From Candidatus Heimdallarchaeota archaeon (lineage in GTDB: Archaea > Asgardarchaeota > Heimdallarchaeia > Hodarchaeales > LC-3): DNA of 12,123 bases. Of this stretch, positions 6,417 to 12,123 are shown one piece after another. Position 1 is the first letter of the stretch; every line of letters starts with the position of its first letter. Position numbers and translations under genes: made by a program. Location of the stretch: the NCBI GenBank assembly GCA_027364495.1, contig DAHXPE010000040.1:1-12123 (forward strand). Reading direction: 5' to 3'. Under the pieces are notes generated by a model that worked only from the letters and a program-made list of their open reading frames with translations, had not been told where the DNA came from and ran no database searches.

Positions 6417-7439
6417 ATTATATTTTCTAGAACCGAGTTATTAGAAGAAGTTAAATCATCTTTACTTGATGCTCATTATGATGTAGCGGAAATTCAAAGA
6501 TCAGGTACAGTTGATTTAATTGCTAAATCTACTCAAGAGATTGATGAAACAACTATTTTAACCAAATGTGTTTCTCAACTTGACAATTTTAAAACTCAAC
6601 ATTCTAGTCAGATGATTGCTTTATCAAAATTCATCGGAGGAATACCCCTATTAATTGCTAACTGTTATAAGAACAATCAATATTTACGAGACGAAACACT
6701 TTACATTAGACACGACATTCATGCCATTAATCTTTATACTTTGAAAAATTTATTAAAAAATAATATTTCCCCCTACAAAATTGCAATGCGTGGTTCTAGT
6801 GTTTCTATTAAAATAAACGGAGCAAAACTAAAAAATTCTTTTGAATCAATACAAAATTCAAAAACCAAAAATGAAATTTCAAGGGAATTAGAAATAAGCA
6901 GACAAGCTCTATCAAATTATCAGACTGGACAATCATTACCTTCAGAAGATACATTTCAAAGAATATTAAGTTTCTTTAATGAAATGACAAAAGATGTTAC
7001 TAAAGACGATTTAATAGATCCAATTAACATATTTGATACTAAAATTATTAGTGAAAAAGAAGTTTCTTCAATTACGGAACAAGAAATTGATTTAAAAGGG
7101 TTTAAAGGAGAAGTAAATCAAAAACTCAAGGAACTCAATTTTAGTAACCAGTGGTTCAGTCAATTACCTTGGAATGGAGTGAGTATTGATAATGAAATAA
7201 AATCACGAAAATTGCTCTTTTTCACAGGCTTAGGTGAATCTGAACAATTTGAAAATTTACTCAATAGAATAAATTCAACTCAAAAAGTTGTTAAATTGTT
7301 TAATAACAGAAGTATTTGGATCATACAAGATGAAAAGATCATTCCTGAAATAGAAAAAAACCTGCAGAACAAAACATCTGATATCAAAGTCCTGTCTTTT
7401 CATGAACTCCCAGATTTGAAAAAACAGCAAAAAAAATAG
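6417..7439 (+). CDS. Archaeal HTH-type transcriptional regulator (Cro/CI-like HTH, MF_00584-like); start unresolved
   Basis: The frame encodes about 340 residues in the arrangement of the archaeal putative HTH regulator family (HAMAP MF_00584). An N-terminal nuclease-like alpha/beta domain includes LLEEVKSSLLDAHYDV, then RSGTVDLIAKS and a region ending in ALSKFIGGIPLLIA. A GSSVSIKINGAKL strand leads to a Cro/CI helix-turn-helix (about 149-188: NEISRELEISRQALSNYQTG), and a C-terminal domain follows. The first in-frame ATG is 6612, but the codons before it clearly encode the family's N-terminal domain, so a start at 6612 would remove about 65 conserved residues. The frame opens after a TAA at 6393 with no ATG, GTG or TTG before the conserved part; ATT 6417 and ATA 6420 are the best-placed codons. 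The AAGGT at 6394-6398 is spaced for TTG 6407 or GTG 6409, both out of frame. The gene therefore has either a near-cognate start or a one-base error. Targets are unknown. Confidence 0.8.
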   Translation: MIFSRTELLEEVKSSLLDAHYDVAEIQRSGTVDLIAKSTQEIDETTILTKCVSQLDNFKTQHSSQMIALSKFIGGIPLLIANCYKNNQYLRDETLYIRHDIHAINLYTLKNLLKNNISPYKIAMRGSSVSIKINGAKLKNSFESIQNSKTKNEISRELEISRQALSNYQTGQSLPSEDTFQRILSFFNEMTKDVTKDDLIDPINIFDTKIISEKEVSSITEQEIDLKGFKGEVNQKLKELNFSNQWFSQLPWNGVSIDNEIKSRKLLFFTGLGESEQFENLLNRINSTQKVVKLFNNRSIWIIQDEKIIPEIEKNLQNKTSDIKVLSFHELPDLKKQQKK

Positions 7440-7574
7440 AACAATTTAAAAAATTATTATCTTTAAATGATTGATAGAAATTTAAACTTTTTTTAATATT
7501 TTTTTAATTAGTCAAAAATCAATTTTTTTCTCTTAGCTGACTATTATTGTCAAAGAAATGGTTGGTATTTACTT
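7440..7574 (+). promoter_or_regulatory. T-rich intergenic region with terminator and rps15 promoter candidates
   Basis: Two T-tracts (about 7489-7507) follow the HTH gene and could end its transcript. TTTAATATT within the same stretch is a TATA-like candidate for rps15, giving a leader of around 50 nt. No strong Shine-Dalgarno sequence precedes ATG 7575; GGTTGGT at 7560-7566 is the only G-rich stretch. Confidence 0.3.
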
Positions 7575-8039
7575 ATGGCTAGAATGCATTCAAGAAAAAA
7601 AGGAAAAGCAGGATCTGAAAAGCCTATTTGGGCTCAAACTCCTGCATGGATTGAAAGAACTTCCGATGATATTAAATTATTAGTTGTTGAAAAAGCTCGA
7701 GAAGGTTTAACATCAGCAAATATCGGTGCTATTTTGCGTGATTCTTATGGAGTACCATCTGTTAAAAGATTAACCGGAATGAGCATAACTGATATTATGA
7801 AAGAAAACAAATTATATCCTGATTATCCAGAAGATTTTTTAGATTTAGTCGCACGAGCATATAATCTACGAAAACACCTCGAAACAAATAAATCAGATAT
7901 TCATTCTAAAAGAGGTTTACTCTTAATTGAGAGTAAAATTAGAAGATTAGTGAAGTATTATCGAAGTACTAAAATTTTTGAACAATCATTTAAATATGAA
8001 CCAAGTAGAGCTCCTTATTATTTACGAGGAAGACATTGA
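7575..8039 (+). CDS. rps15: 30S ribosomal protein uS15 (archaeal S15P/S13e type)
   Basis: uS15 binds the central domain of 16S rRNA early in 30S assembly and forms bridges to the 50S subunit. The 154 residues equal the normal archaeal/eukaryotic size, with the N-terminal extension that bacterial S15 lacks: MARMHSRKKGKAGSEKP, then PAWIERTSDDIKLLVVEKAREGL, and IGAILRDSYGVPSVK. The S15 core follows with the AYNLRKHLETNKSDIHSKRGLLLIESKIRRLVKYY segment (about 97-131), whose HLETNKSDIHSKRGLL corresponds to the rRNA-binding H---H--D-HS-RGLL signature. The ATG 7575 start gives the conserved N terminus. A small membrane-protein gene starts 10 nt after its stop. Confidence 0.97.
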   Translation: MARMHSRKKGKAGSEKPIWAQTPAWIERTSDDIKLLVVEKAREGLTSANIGAILRDSYGVPSVKRLTGMSITDIMKENKLYPDYPEDFLDLVARAYNLRKHLETNKSDIHSKRGLLLIESKIRRLVKYYRSTKIFEQSFKYEPSRAPYYLRGRH

Positions 8040-8042
8040 GGT
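8038..8042 (+). promoter_or_regulatory. Shine-Dalgarno sequence GAGGT for the 44-residue ORF
   Basis: GAGGT overlaps the rps15 TGA stop and ends 7 nt before ATG 8050, which suggests that the small ORF is translated by coupling to rps15. It also favours ATG 8050 over the in-frame ATG 7978 inside rps15. Confidence 0.55.
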
Positions 8043-8049
8043 TTATAGT

Positions 8050-8184
8050 ATGGTTTTGTTAACAGACGCTAATATAAATTTATTATTATTAATTTTTGGA
8101 ATATTGGCATTAATATTCATCTTAGTTTACATTCTCTTTGAAGGAGAAACCGGCGAAGATGAAGAAGAAGAAGAAAAAAAATAA
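8050..8184 (+). CDS. Small single-span membrane protein with acidic C-terminal tail (44 aa)
   Basis: I do not recognise the family. The peptide starts MVLLTDANIN, has one strongly hydrophobic segment (about 11-30, ending VYILF) and ends in a highly acidic tail (EGETGEDEEEEEKK, 31-44). The absence of positive charge before the span and the acidic tail give no clear orientation. Evidence that it is real: ATG 8050 has a well-spaced GAGGT Shine-Dalgarno sequence overlapping the rps15 stop, the hydrophobic and acidic halves are sharply divided, and the stop is followed at once by a T-tract terminator. A longer reading from ATG 7978 would overlap rps15 by 62 nt and has no such signal. The E/K-rich tail comes from a GAA repeat, so its length may vary. 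It could be a small accessory of a membrane complex; no function is assigned. Confidence 0.6.
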   Translation: MVLLTDANINLLLLIFGILALIFILVYILFEGETGEDEEEEEKK

Positions 8185-8187
8185 AAA

Positions 8188-8199
8188 TTTTTTTTCTTT
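8188..8199 (+). terminator. T-tract terminator between convergent operons
   Basis: Eight T residues, a C and three more T residues follow the small ORF's stop by three bases and run into the herA stop codon. This is a typical archaeal intrinsic-type termination tract for the rps15 transcript. The complementary strand offers only A-tracts, so herA transcripts must end further on. Confidence 0.45.
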
Positions 8200-9721
8200 A
8201 ATTAAAGTCATATTTTGCTAATTCATCGATTAGGGATTGGGTATTTTTACTTAATTCTAGTTTTCTCTGTCTAACTTTAAACAAAACCGGATAATTAACA
8301 GCTTCACCTACAAGAATCCCCTCTCCTACCTCTAAATCTGGAATGAATCTTTGAGTTTCTTTGTCTATTCCTTCTGATAATCGGCCAATATAATCAAGAT
8401 CATAAGGATTTCTTATTCTCATAATCAAATGGGAATTACATTGAGAAAGAACCGTAGCTGATAAATTTACCGGTCGTTGACTTATTAAGCATAAAGATGC
8501 AAAAAATTTTCGACCTTCACGAGCAATCGTTTCTATTATGTTTTTTGATATAGCAGAACTATTTTCAGGACAAAATTGATGTGCTTCCTCGATAATCAAT
8601 AAGAATGGAGCTATCTGATCTTTTCTCCTTAATTCGAAAGCTTGTTTGGCTATATATGCACAAATAATCTGTTTTTGTTTGATGCTTTGAAATTCAGATA
8701 AATCGAAGATAGATATTTTACCAGGTTTTATTATTTTAATTAAATCAGGATAATAATTTGTCCCAAAGATACCAGATCTTTCTAATCCATCAAGCCATCC
8801 TAATAGCGATTCTTTTGTTCTTGGTACTATTTCAGAATTAATTATTGCATCTGTAATGTCTGTTAAAGAGTAATTTGCTTGAATTTTCTTTAAATTTTGT
8901 AAAATTTTATCTAATTCTCTTACTTGAACAGAAGACATTTCAGGAGCAAATTCACGTATTTCCCACGCTTTTAGAGAACTAGTTTGTATAGAAATATGTC
9001 TACCTGGATATATGGATGCAAGACTTGGTTGATCTAATAAATCAGCAAATTGTTTATATTCACCATGCGGATCAATTATTAATACAGGTAGTCTTCCTTC
9101 TGTAAAATTCCTTGAAATAAGTTCCTCTAATAATATAGAGGTTGTATATGACTTACCAGCACCTGAAATAGCTAATATAGCTAAATGTTTTTGAATTAAT
9201 TTAGTAATGTCAACAATCACAGGAGTAGCACTATTTGGAATTGTTCCTAAATGAAGACCTTGACTTTTATCAACAAACCCTAAAAAAAACTTTATTATTT
9301 CAGGCCTTGCTCGATAAACAGTCGAACCAGGACTAACAGGATACTGGATTCTTTGAATTTTATTAAATTTTTCTGAAATAAAACCTAATGGTTTAAGACT
9401 GATAAGTGTTGATGCCCATTCATTTGTTGGAAAAAGCGAATCAATTTTATTTATCGATGAAGAAACAATTGAAAGGTCTTTTGTCGCATCAACATTACTA
9501 TAATAAGCATTAAATTTTTGAATTTCTTGAACTGAACAGATAATTATACTAGTATTATTTTGTGGTATCTCTACTAATTCACCTTTTGAAATAATAATTT
9601 CTTCAGTATGAACAACAAAATCTGTTCTCTGAGTAGAAGGTGATTTAGCAGTTGTTACGACTGTTCCTAAGGTTTCCTTAAATGATTCATTTTTTAAAAA
9701 AATACTAACATTAGATTGAAT
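8198..9721 (-). CDS. herA: HerA bipolar DNA helicase/translocase, probable ATT start
   Basis: HerA is a hexameric FtsK/VirB4-like ATPase that works with the nuclease NurA in resection of DNA double-strand ends. Read from ATT 9721 it has 507 residues, the expected archaeal size of about 500. Residues about 18-110 form the N-terminal HAS-barrel (beginning LGTVVTTAKSP), then VSPGSTVYRARPEII and FLGFVDKSQGLHLG lead into the RecA-like core. Walker A is SGAGKS (186-191, Lys190), DPHGEY follows (about 217-222), Walker B is LLIIEEAHQF (374-383, Glu378/Glu379), then AREGRKF (400-406) and SQRP (414-417). The first conventional start codon, GTG 9220, lies just before Walker A and would delete the whole HAS-barrel. 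The frame is open without a stop back to 9767 but has no ATG, GTG or TTG. A TAAGGAG Shine-Dalgarno sequence 10 nt upstream of ATT 9721 supports that codon. The gene follows nurA by 13 nt. Confidence 0.9.
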   Translation of the reverse strand: MQSNVSIFLKNESFKETLGTVVTTAKSPSTQRTDFVVHTEEIIISKGELVEIPQNNTSIIICSVQEIQKFNAYYSNVDATKDLSIVSSSINKIDSLFPTNEWASTLISLKPLGFISEKFNKIQRIQYPVSPGSTVYRARPEIIKFFLGFVDKSQGLHLGTIPNSATPVIVDITKLIQKHLAILAISGAGKSYTTSILLEELISRNFTEGRLPVLIIDPHGEYKQFADLLDQPSLASIYPGRHISIQTSSLKAWEIREFAPEMSSVQVRELDKILQNLKKIQANYSLTDITDAIINSEIVPRTKESLLGWLDGLERSGIFGTNYYPDLIKIIKPGKISIFDLSEFQSIKQKQIICAYIAKQAFELRRKDQIAPFLLIIEEAHQFCPENSSAISKNIIETIAREGRKFFASLCLISQRPVNLSATVLSQCNSHLIMRIRNPYDLDYIGRLSEGIDKETQRFIPDLEVGEGILVGEAVNYPVLFKVRQRKLELSKNTQSLIDELAKYDFN

Positions 9722-9731
9722 TTTAAATAGC

Positions 9732-9738
9732 TCCTTAA
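9732..9738 (-). promoter_or_regulatory. Strong Shine-Dalgarno sequence (TAAGGAG) for herA, overlapping the nurA stop
   Basis: The nurA stop TAA is itself part of TAAGGAG, the best anti-SD match in the window. Ten nt downstream in the herA frame is ATT 9721. The only nearby ATG (9712) is out of frame and stops after five codons. The site therefore decides in favour of a near-cognate start. Confidence 0.6.
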
Positions 9739-10970
9739 GAAAATTTAAAAGGAGAACGGGATCTTCTTAATCCTATTCCTTCAATGGAATTATAATTAAA
9801 GGTTTTATTTCTTATGTAATCTAAAATCATCTCAAATTCTTCCATATTAATTCTTGCTCTTGCATCCGCTTCTATTATTGGAGCTGGTAGAGAAAAATTA
9901 GCATTAAATTCAGACATAGAAAGAAGAATTTTACAAATATCATTTACCTCTAAAATTATCTCTTGATTTGATTTACCAGGTCTTACCAACATATCTATAC
10001 GTAATGGAATATCATTTTTGACGACCTTTAAATAAAATGAGTATGGTATATCTTTAATTTCATTTGCTTCATTGTTAAGAAATGCTCTGTTAATAATAAA
10101 GGACCTCATTCTCGGTTCAAGAAGGTAATGCATAAAATTTGAGTCTCTAAGATTTTGCAAAATAGTTCTATAATCAAGAGAATATAATTCAGGAAAATTT
10201 GAGATAATATGAGGGAGTAATTGACTTAAAATAGTCATAAATAAAGATACTTTGGAATCCTTTACAATAAAAAGAAGTTTAGTATTATGTATTTGGGCTT
10301 GTTTAACTAATTTTCTTAGTAAAGCAAAATATTTACCAAATAAGATGTTTAATTCAGTATTTTCAGATTGAATTCTCTTAATTTGAAATGAACCATCCAT
10401 TAACAAATAATCCAAAGATACTGGAGATTCATCTAAAAGTTGAATTCCTGTTTTTAATTCAAGAATAGATCTTTGAAGTGATGCAAAAAAGTCAAAATCT
10501 GAGTTAGAAAAATTATTATAAACAGGATAAAGGGCAATTTCTTGGTGTTTATTTGGATAATATTTTGTTTTAATTATTTTTTGATTACCATAATATAAAT
10601 AAACCCCAACTGCTTTTAAGCCAATAATTTCCATTCCTGCAAGCGAACTAGTCACTAAACCTCCATCAACAGCTCCAACATGCAAATTTGATAATTTTTC
10701 AGGTTTTTCAATTAGATGAATAAAATTGTTTTCTAAAAATGCTGATTTTAAGAATTCAGGAACAAGAAATGAATTATTTGAAGATAATATTTTAGAAAAT
10801 TTCTTTAAATCTTCGGTTTTATAAAGTAAATCATTAATAATTTTTTGAAGATCATTGACTAACTTCGGTACAATTTTATGAGATTGAGCATTTTCAGAAT
10901 ACTCAAATACTTCTTCATTAGGTAAATCGGACAAAAAATTATTGTTTTCTTTAAAATCAATATTACTCAT
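9735..10970 (-). CDS. nurA: NurA 5'-3' nuclease
   Basis: NurA is the metal-dependent nuclease partner of HerA in double-strand break end processing. The 411 residues carry an N-terminal helical stretch, then the NurA/PIWI-like fold: VGAVDGG (98-104) with metal-ligand candidate Asp102, an ILEL helix with Glu171, LLMDGS (189-194) with Asp192, FIVKDSK (234-240), the MLVRPGKSN strand and the terminal IIEADARARINMEEF segment (365-379). The family's terminal motif usually contains a His that I would expect near Asp369; here the residue is Asp, so the active site may differ slightly. ATG 10970 has an AAGGT Shine-Dalgarno sequence (10984-10980) with 9 nt spacing. It is the first gene of a nurA-herA operon; the mre11 and rad50 genes often found in archaeal versions of this cluster are absent here. 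Confidence 0.88.
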   Translation of the reverse strand: MSNIDFKENNNFLSDLPNEEVFEYSENAQSHKIVPKLVNDLQKIINDLLYKTEDLKKFSKILSSNNSFLVPEFLKSAFLENNFIHLIEKPEKLSNLHVGAVDGGLVTSSLAGMEIIGLKAVGVYLYYGNQKIIKTKYYPNKHQEIALYPVYNNFSNSDFDFFASLQRSILELKTGIQLLDESPVSLDYLLMDGSFQIKRIQSENTELNILFGKYFALLRKLVKQAQIHNTKLLFIVKDSKVSLFMTILSQLLPHIISNFPELYSLDYRTILQNLRDSNFMHYLLEPRMRSFIINRAFLNNEANEIKDIPYSFYLKVVKNDIPLRIDMLVRPGKSNQEIILEVNDICKILLSMSEFNANFSLPAPIIEADARARINMEEFEMILDYIRNKTFNYNSIEGIGLRRSRSPFKFS

Positions 10971-11392
10971 ATAATGAAAACCTTGTAAGCGACTAAATGC
11001 AGCAATAGATTAACAAATATCAATAATAACACATTTCTCAAAAACAAGTAAAATACTATATCTAACACGTTATTGAAAATAAAAAAATAAAAAAAACTGT
11101 TTAAATTCCAATTCTGTATATAAATTATCTTAATTATAGAATTATGTTCTTAAAATCGTTTTAAATGTAAAAAATATAAAATTTTAGAAAGTACAAAATA
11201 GAATGTGTGCAAGTATTCAAAAATAATATATTTTGATACCTTTTTTAATAAACATTTTTCAATAAAATTTAGAAAATTCTATTCATAACGAATTTTTATA
11301 CCAAGATAATAATACGTAATTAAAGAATTTATTTATAATTTTATTCAAGTTTTTTTCTTTATTCGAATGAAAAGAATTTATTGATGATTTAA
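10971..11392. promoter_or_regulatory. 422-nt AT-rich divergent intergenic region between nurA and carS
   Basis: This gap is composed mainly of short A and T tracts, and no credible ORF, tRNA, box C/D RNA or other structured RNA stands out. It must hold two divergent promoters. For carS, TTTATAAT around 11331-11338 is a TATA candidate about 55-60 nt upstream of the ATG. For nurA, the AAGGT at 10984-10980 is the clearest signal. A small inverted repeat TTAAAATCGTTTTAA lies at 11150-11164. No origin recognition box was recognised. Confidence 0.4.
11150..11164. repeat. Inverted repeat TTAAAA-TCG-TTTTAA
   Basis: Two perfect 6-nt arms flank TCG. The core AAAATCGTTTT is also present at 6301-6311 upstream of the HTH regulator, where it overlaps a TATA box candidate. 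In such AT-rich DNA a chance match is quite possible. Confidence 0.3.
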
Positions 11393-12123
11393 ATGGTAAA
11401 TGAGCTAATAACTTATTTCTTGGGCGCTATATGGTATGTTTTACCAGCTTATTTTGCTAATGCAACGCCAAACGTATTTGGTGGAGGACCTCCTATAGAT
11501 AGTGGTCGTCTTTGGCGTGATGGAAGACCTATTCTTGGTCCTGGTAAAACGTGGAGAGGATTGTTTGTTGGAATTTTTTTCGGAACATTAGTAGGAATTA
11601 TACAGGCTTTAACATTTGAAACACATGATCCTTTTAAAACAATTTTTCGTGGTTTTGTTATTTCATTCGGAACACTATTAGGGGATTCTATGGGTTCATT
11701 CATTAAACGGCGCGCTGGATTAAAAAGAGGACAATCTTTTTTATTTATGGACCAACTTGGGTTTTTAATTGTTGGAACAGTTTTAGTGTTACTCTTATTT
11801 CCGTTAACTATTGAAAATCAATCTTTTATTCTTTTTAATGTATCAATCACCTTTAGTCCAATAATTATTTTGTCCTACCTGGTTTTACTCATTCCCTTAA
11901 CATTTTTGGTTCATATTTTGGCTCTATATGAACAACATATAGGAGAAATTATATCATTATCAACAGTATCAACTTATCTCTCAAGACTTGAACACCAGCA
12001 AATTTTAGAAAAAAGAGGGTCAAAAAAAGATCTTGAATATTGCTTGAAGAGTAGTGAATTGGAATTAATTCCTCTTTATGATTTGGTAGAGAAAAAATTT
12101 ATCTCTATGAATAAAAAGAAATA
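11393..12123 (+). CDS. carS: CDP-archaeol synthase CarS (DUF46), with C-terminal extension; 3' end cut by window
   Basis: CarS transfers CMP from CTP to 2,3-di-O-geranylgeranylglycerol 1-phosphate, the activated intermediate for polar head groups of archaeal membrane lipids. From ATG 11393, 243 residues are visible with no stop. The N-terminal span contains WYVLPAYFANATP (14-26), followed by GGGPPIDSGRLWRDGRPILG (30-49) and PGKTWRGLFVG (50-60); the second conserved block is GTLLGDSMGSFIKRRAGLKRG (93-113) with MDQLGF (119-124). These match CarS, in which the polar loops form the CDP-alcohol-type active site. Further hydrophobic spans lie at about 57-75, 83-99, 124-139 and 156-177. CarS normally ends near residue 170-180; here a soluble tail of at least 65 residues follows (about 179-243), including TVSTYLSRLEHQQILEKRGS, which looks like part of a winged helix. 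The last codon seen is AAA followed by TA, so a stop may lie at the boundary. Confidence 0.9.
   Translation, partial: MVNELITYFLGAIWYVLPAYFANATPNVFGGGPPIDSGRLWRDGRPILGPGKTWRGLFVGIFFGTLVGIIQALTFETHDPFKTIFRGFVISFGTLLGDSMGSFIKRRAGLKRGQSFLFMDQLGFLIVGTVLVLLLFPLTIENQSFILFNVSITFSPIIILSYLVLLIPLTFLVHILALYEQHIGEIISLSTVSTYLSRLEHQQILEKRGSKKDLEYCLKSSELELIPLYDLVEKKFISMNKKK

Noticed and set aside
7978..8049. N-terminal extension of the small membrane ORF from ATG 7978
   Set aside because: It overlaps rps15, and the GAGGT Shine-Dalgarno sequence points to ATG 8050.
11381..11390. TGATGA resembling a box C of a C/D sRNA just before carS
   Set aside because: No matching D box (CTGA) or box C'/D' at a proper distance; the motif overlaps the carS leader.
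10971..11392. Possible replication origin
   Set aside because: No origin recognition box, no orc1/cdc6 gene and no GC-rich repeats; low GC content alone is not evidence.
11449..11703. 84-residue minus-strand ORF
   Set aside because: Antisense to carS, whose plus-strand frame matches the CarS family throughout.

Overview
The window comes from a very AT-rich archaeon. The archaeal evidence is archaeal-type ribosomal proteins eS1 (S3Ae) and uS15 (S15P/S13e-like), a KEOPS Pcc1-like subunit, a NurA-HerA DNA end-processing pair, archaeal Elp3, a DUF61/UPF0216 protein, a COG1340-type coiled-coil protein, a branched-chain polyamine synthase (BpsA) domain and the archaeal lipid enzyme CarS. Base composition and gene set would fit an Asgard-type lineage or another low-GC archaeon; nothing here fixes the phylum. 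No mobile element, CRISPR array, rRNA or tRNA was seen. Gene density is high and most intergenic gaps are short and T/A-rich.

Layout. The left block (1-1802, minus strand) is a two-gene operon: a fusion of BpsA with S-adenosylmethionine decarboxylase, followed 5 nt later by a phosphatidylserine/archaetidylserine decarboxylase cut by the window edge. Divergent from it is elp3 (2019-3650), for wobble-uridine modification of tRNA. Next comes a plus-strand run of coiled-coil protein, DUF61 protein and Pcc1-like KEOPS subunit (3788-5514), convergent with rps3ae (5538-6152, minus) across a perfect 16-nt palindrome. A second plus-strand group holds an archaeal HTH regulator, rps15 and a 44-residue single-span membrane protein with an acidic tail (about 6417-8184). 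It converges on the nurA-herA operon (10970-8198, minus). After a 422-nt, very AT-rich gap, carS runs off the right edge.

Functional themes are translation (eS1, uS15, Elp3, Pcc1), DNA end resection (NurA-HerA), polyamine synthesis, and membrane lipid head-group chemistry at both edges (CarS makes the CDP-archaeol precursor; the left-edge decarboxylase would act on the serine phospholipid made from it).

Two observations stand out. First, the single-chain BpsA-AdoMetDC protein would make and use decarboxylated AdoMet in one polypeptide. Second, three genes (herA, the Pcc1-like gene, the HTH regulator) lack an ATG, GTG or TTG at the position their families require. In herA and pcc1 a good Shine-Dalgarno sequence points to ATT and ATA respectively. 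This is either real use of near-cognate start codons or sequence error; conventional gene calling would shorten all three proteins.
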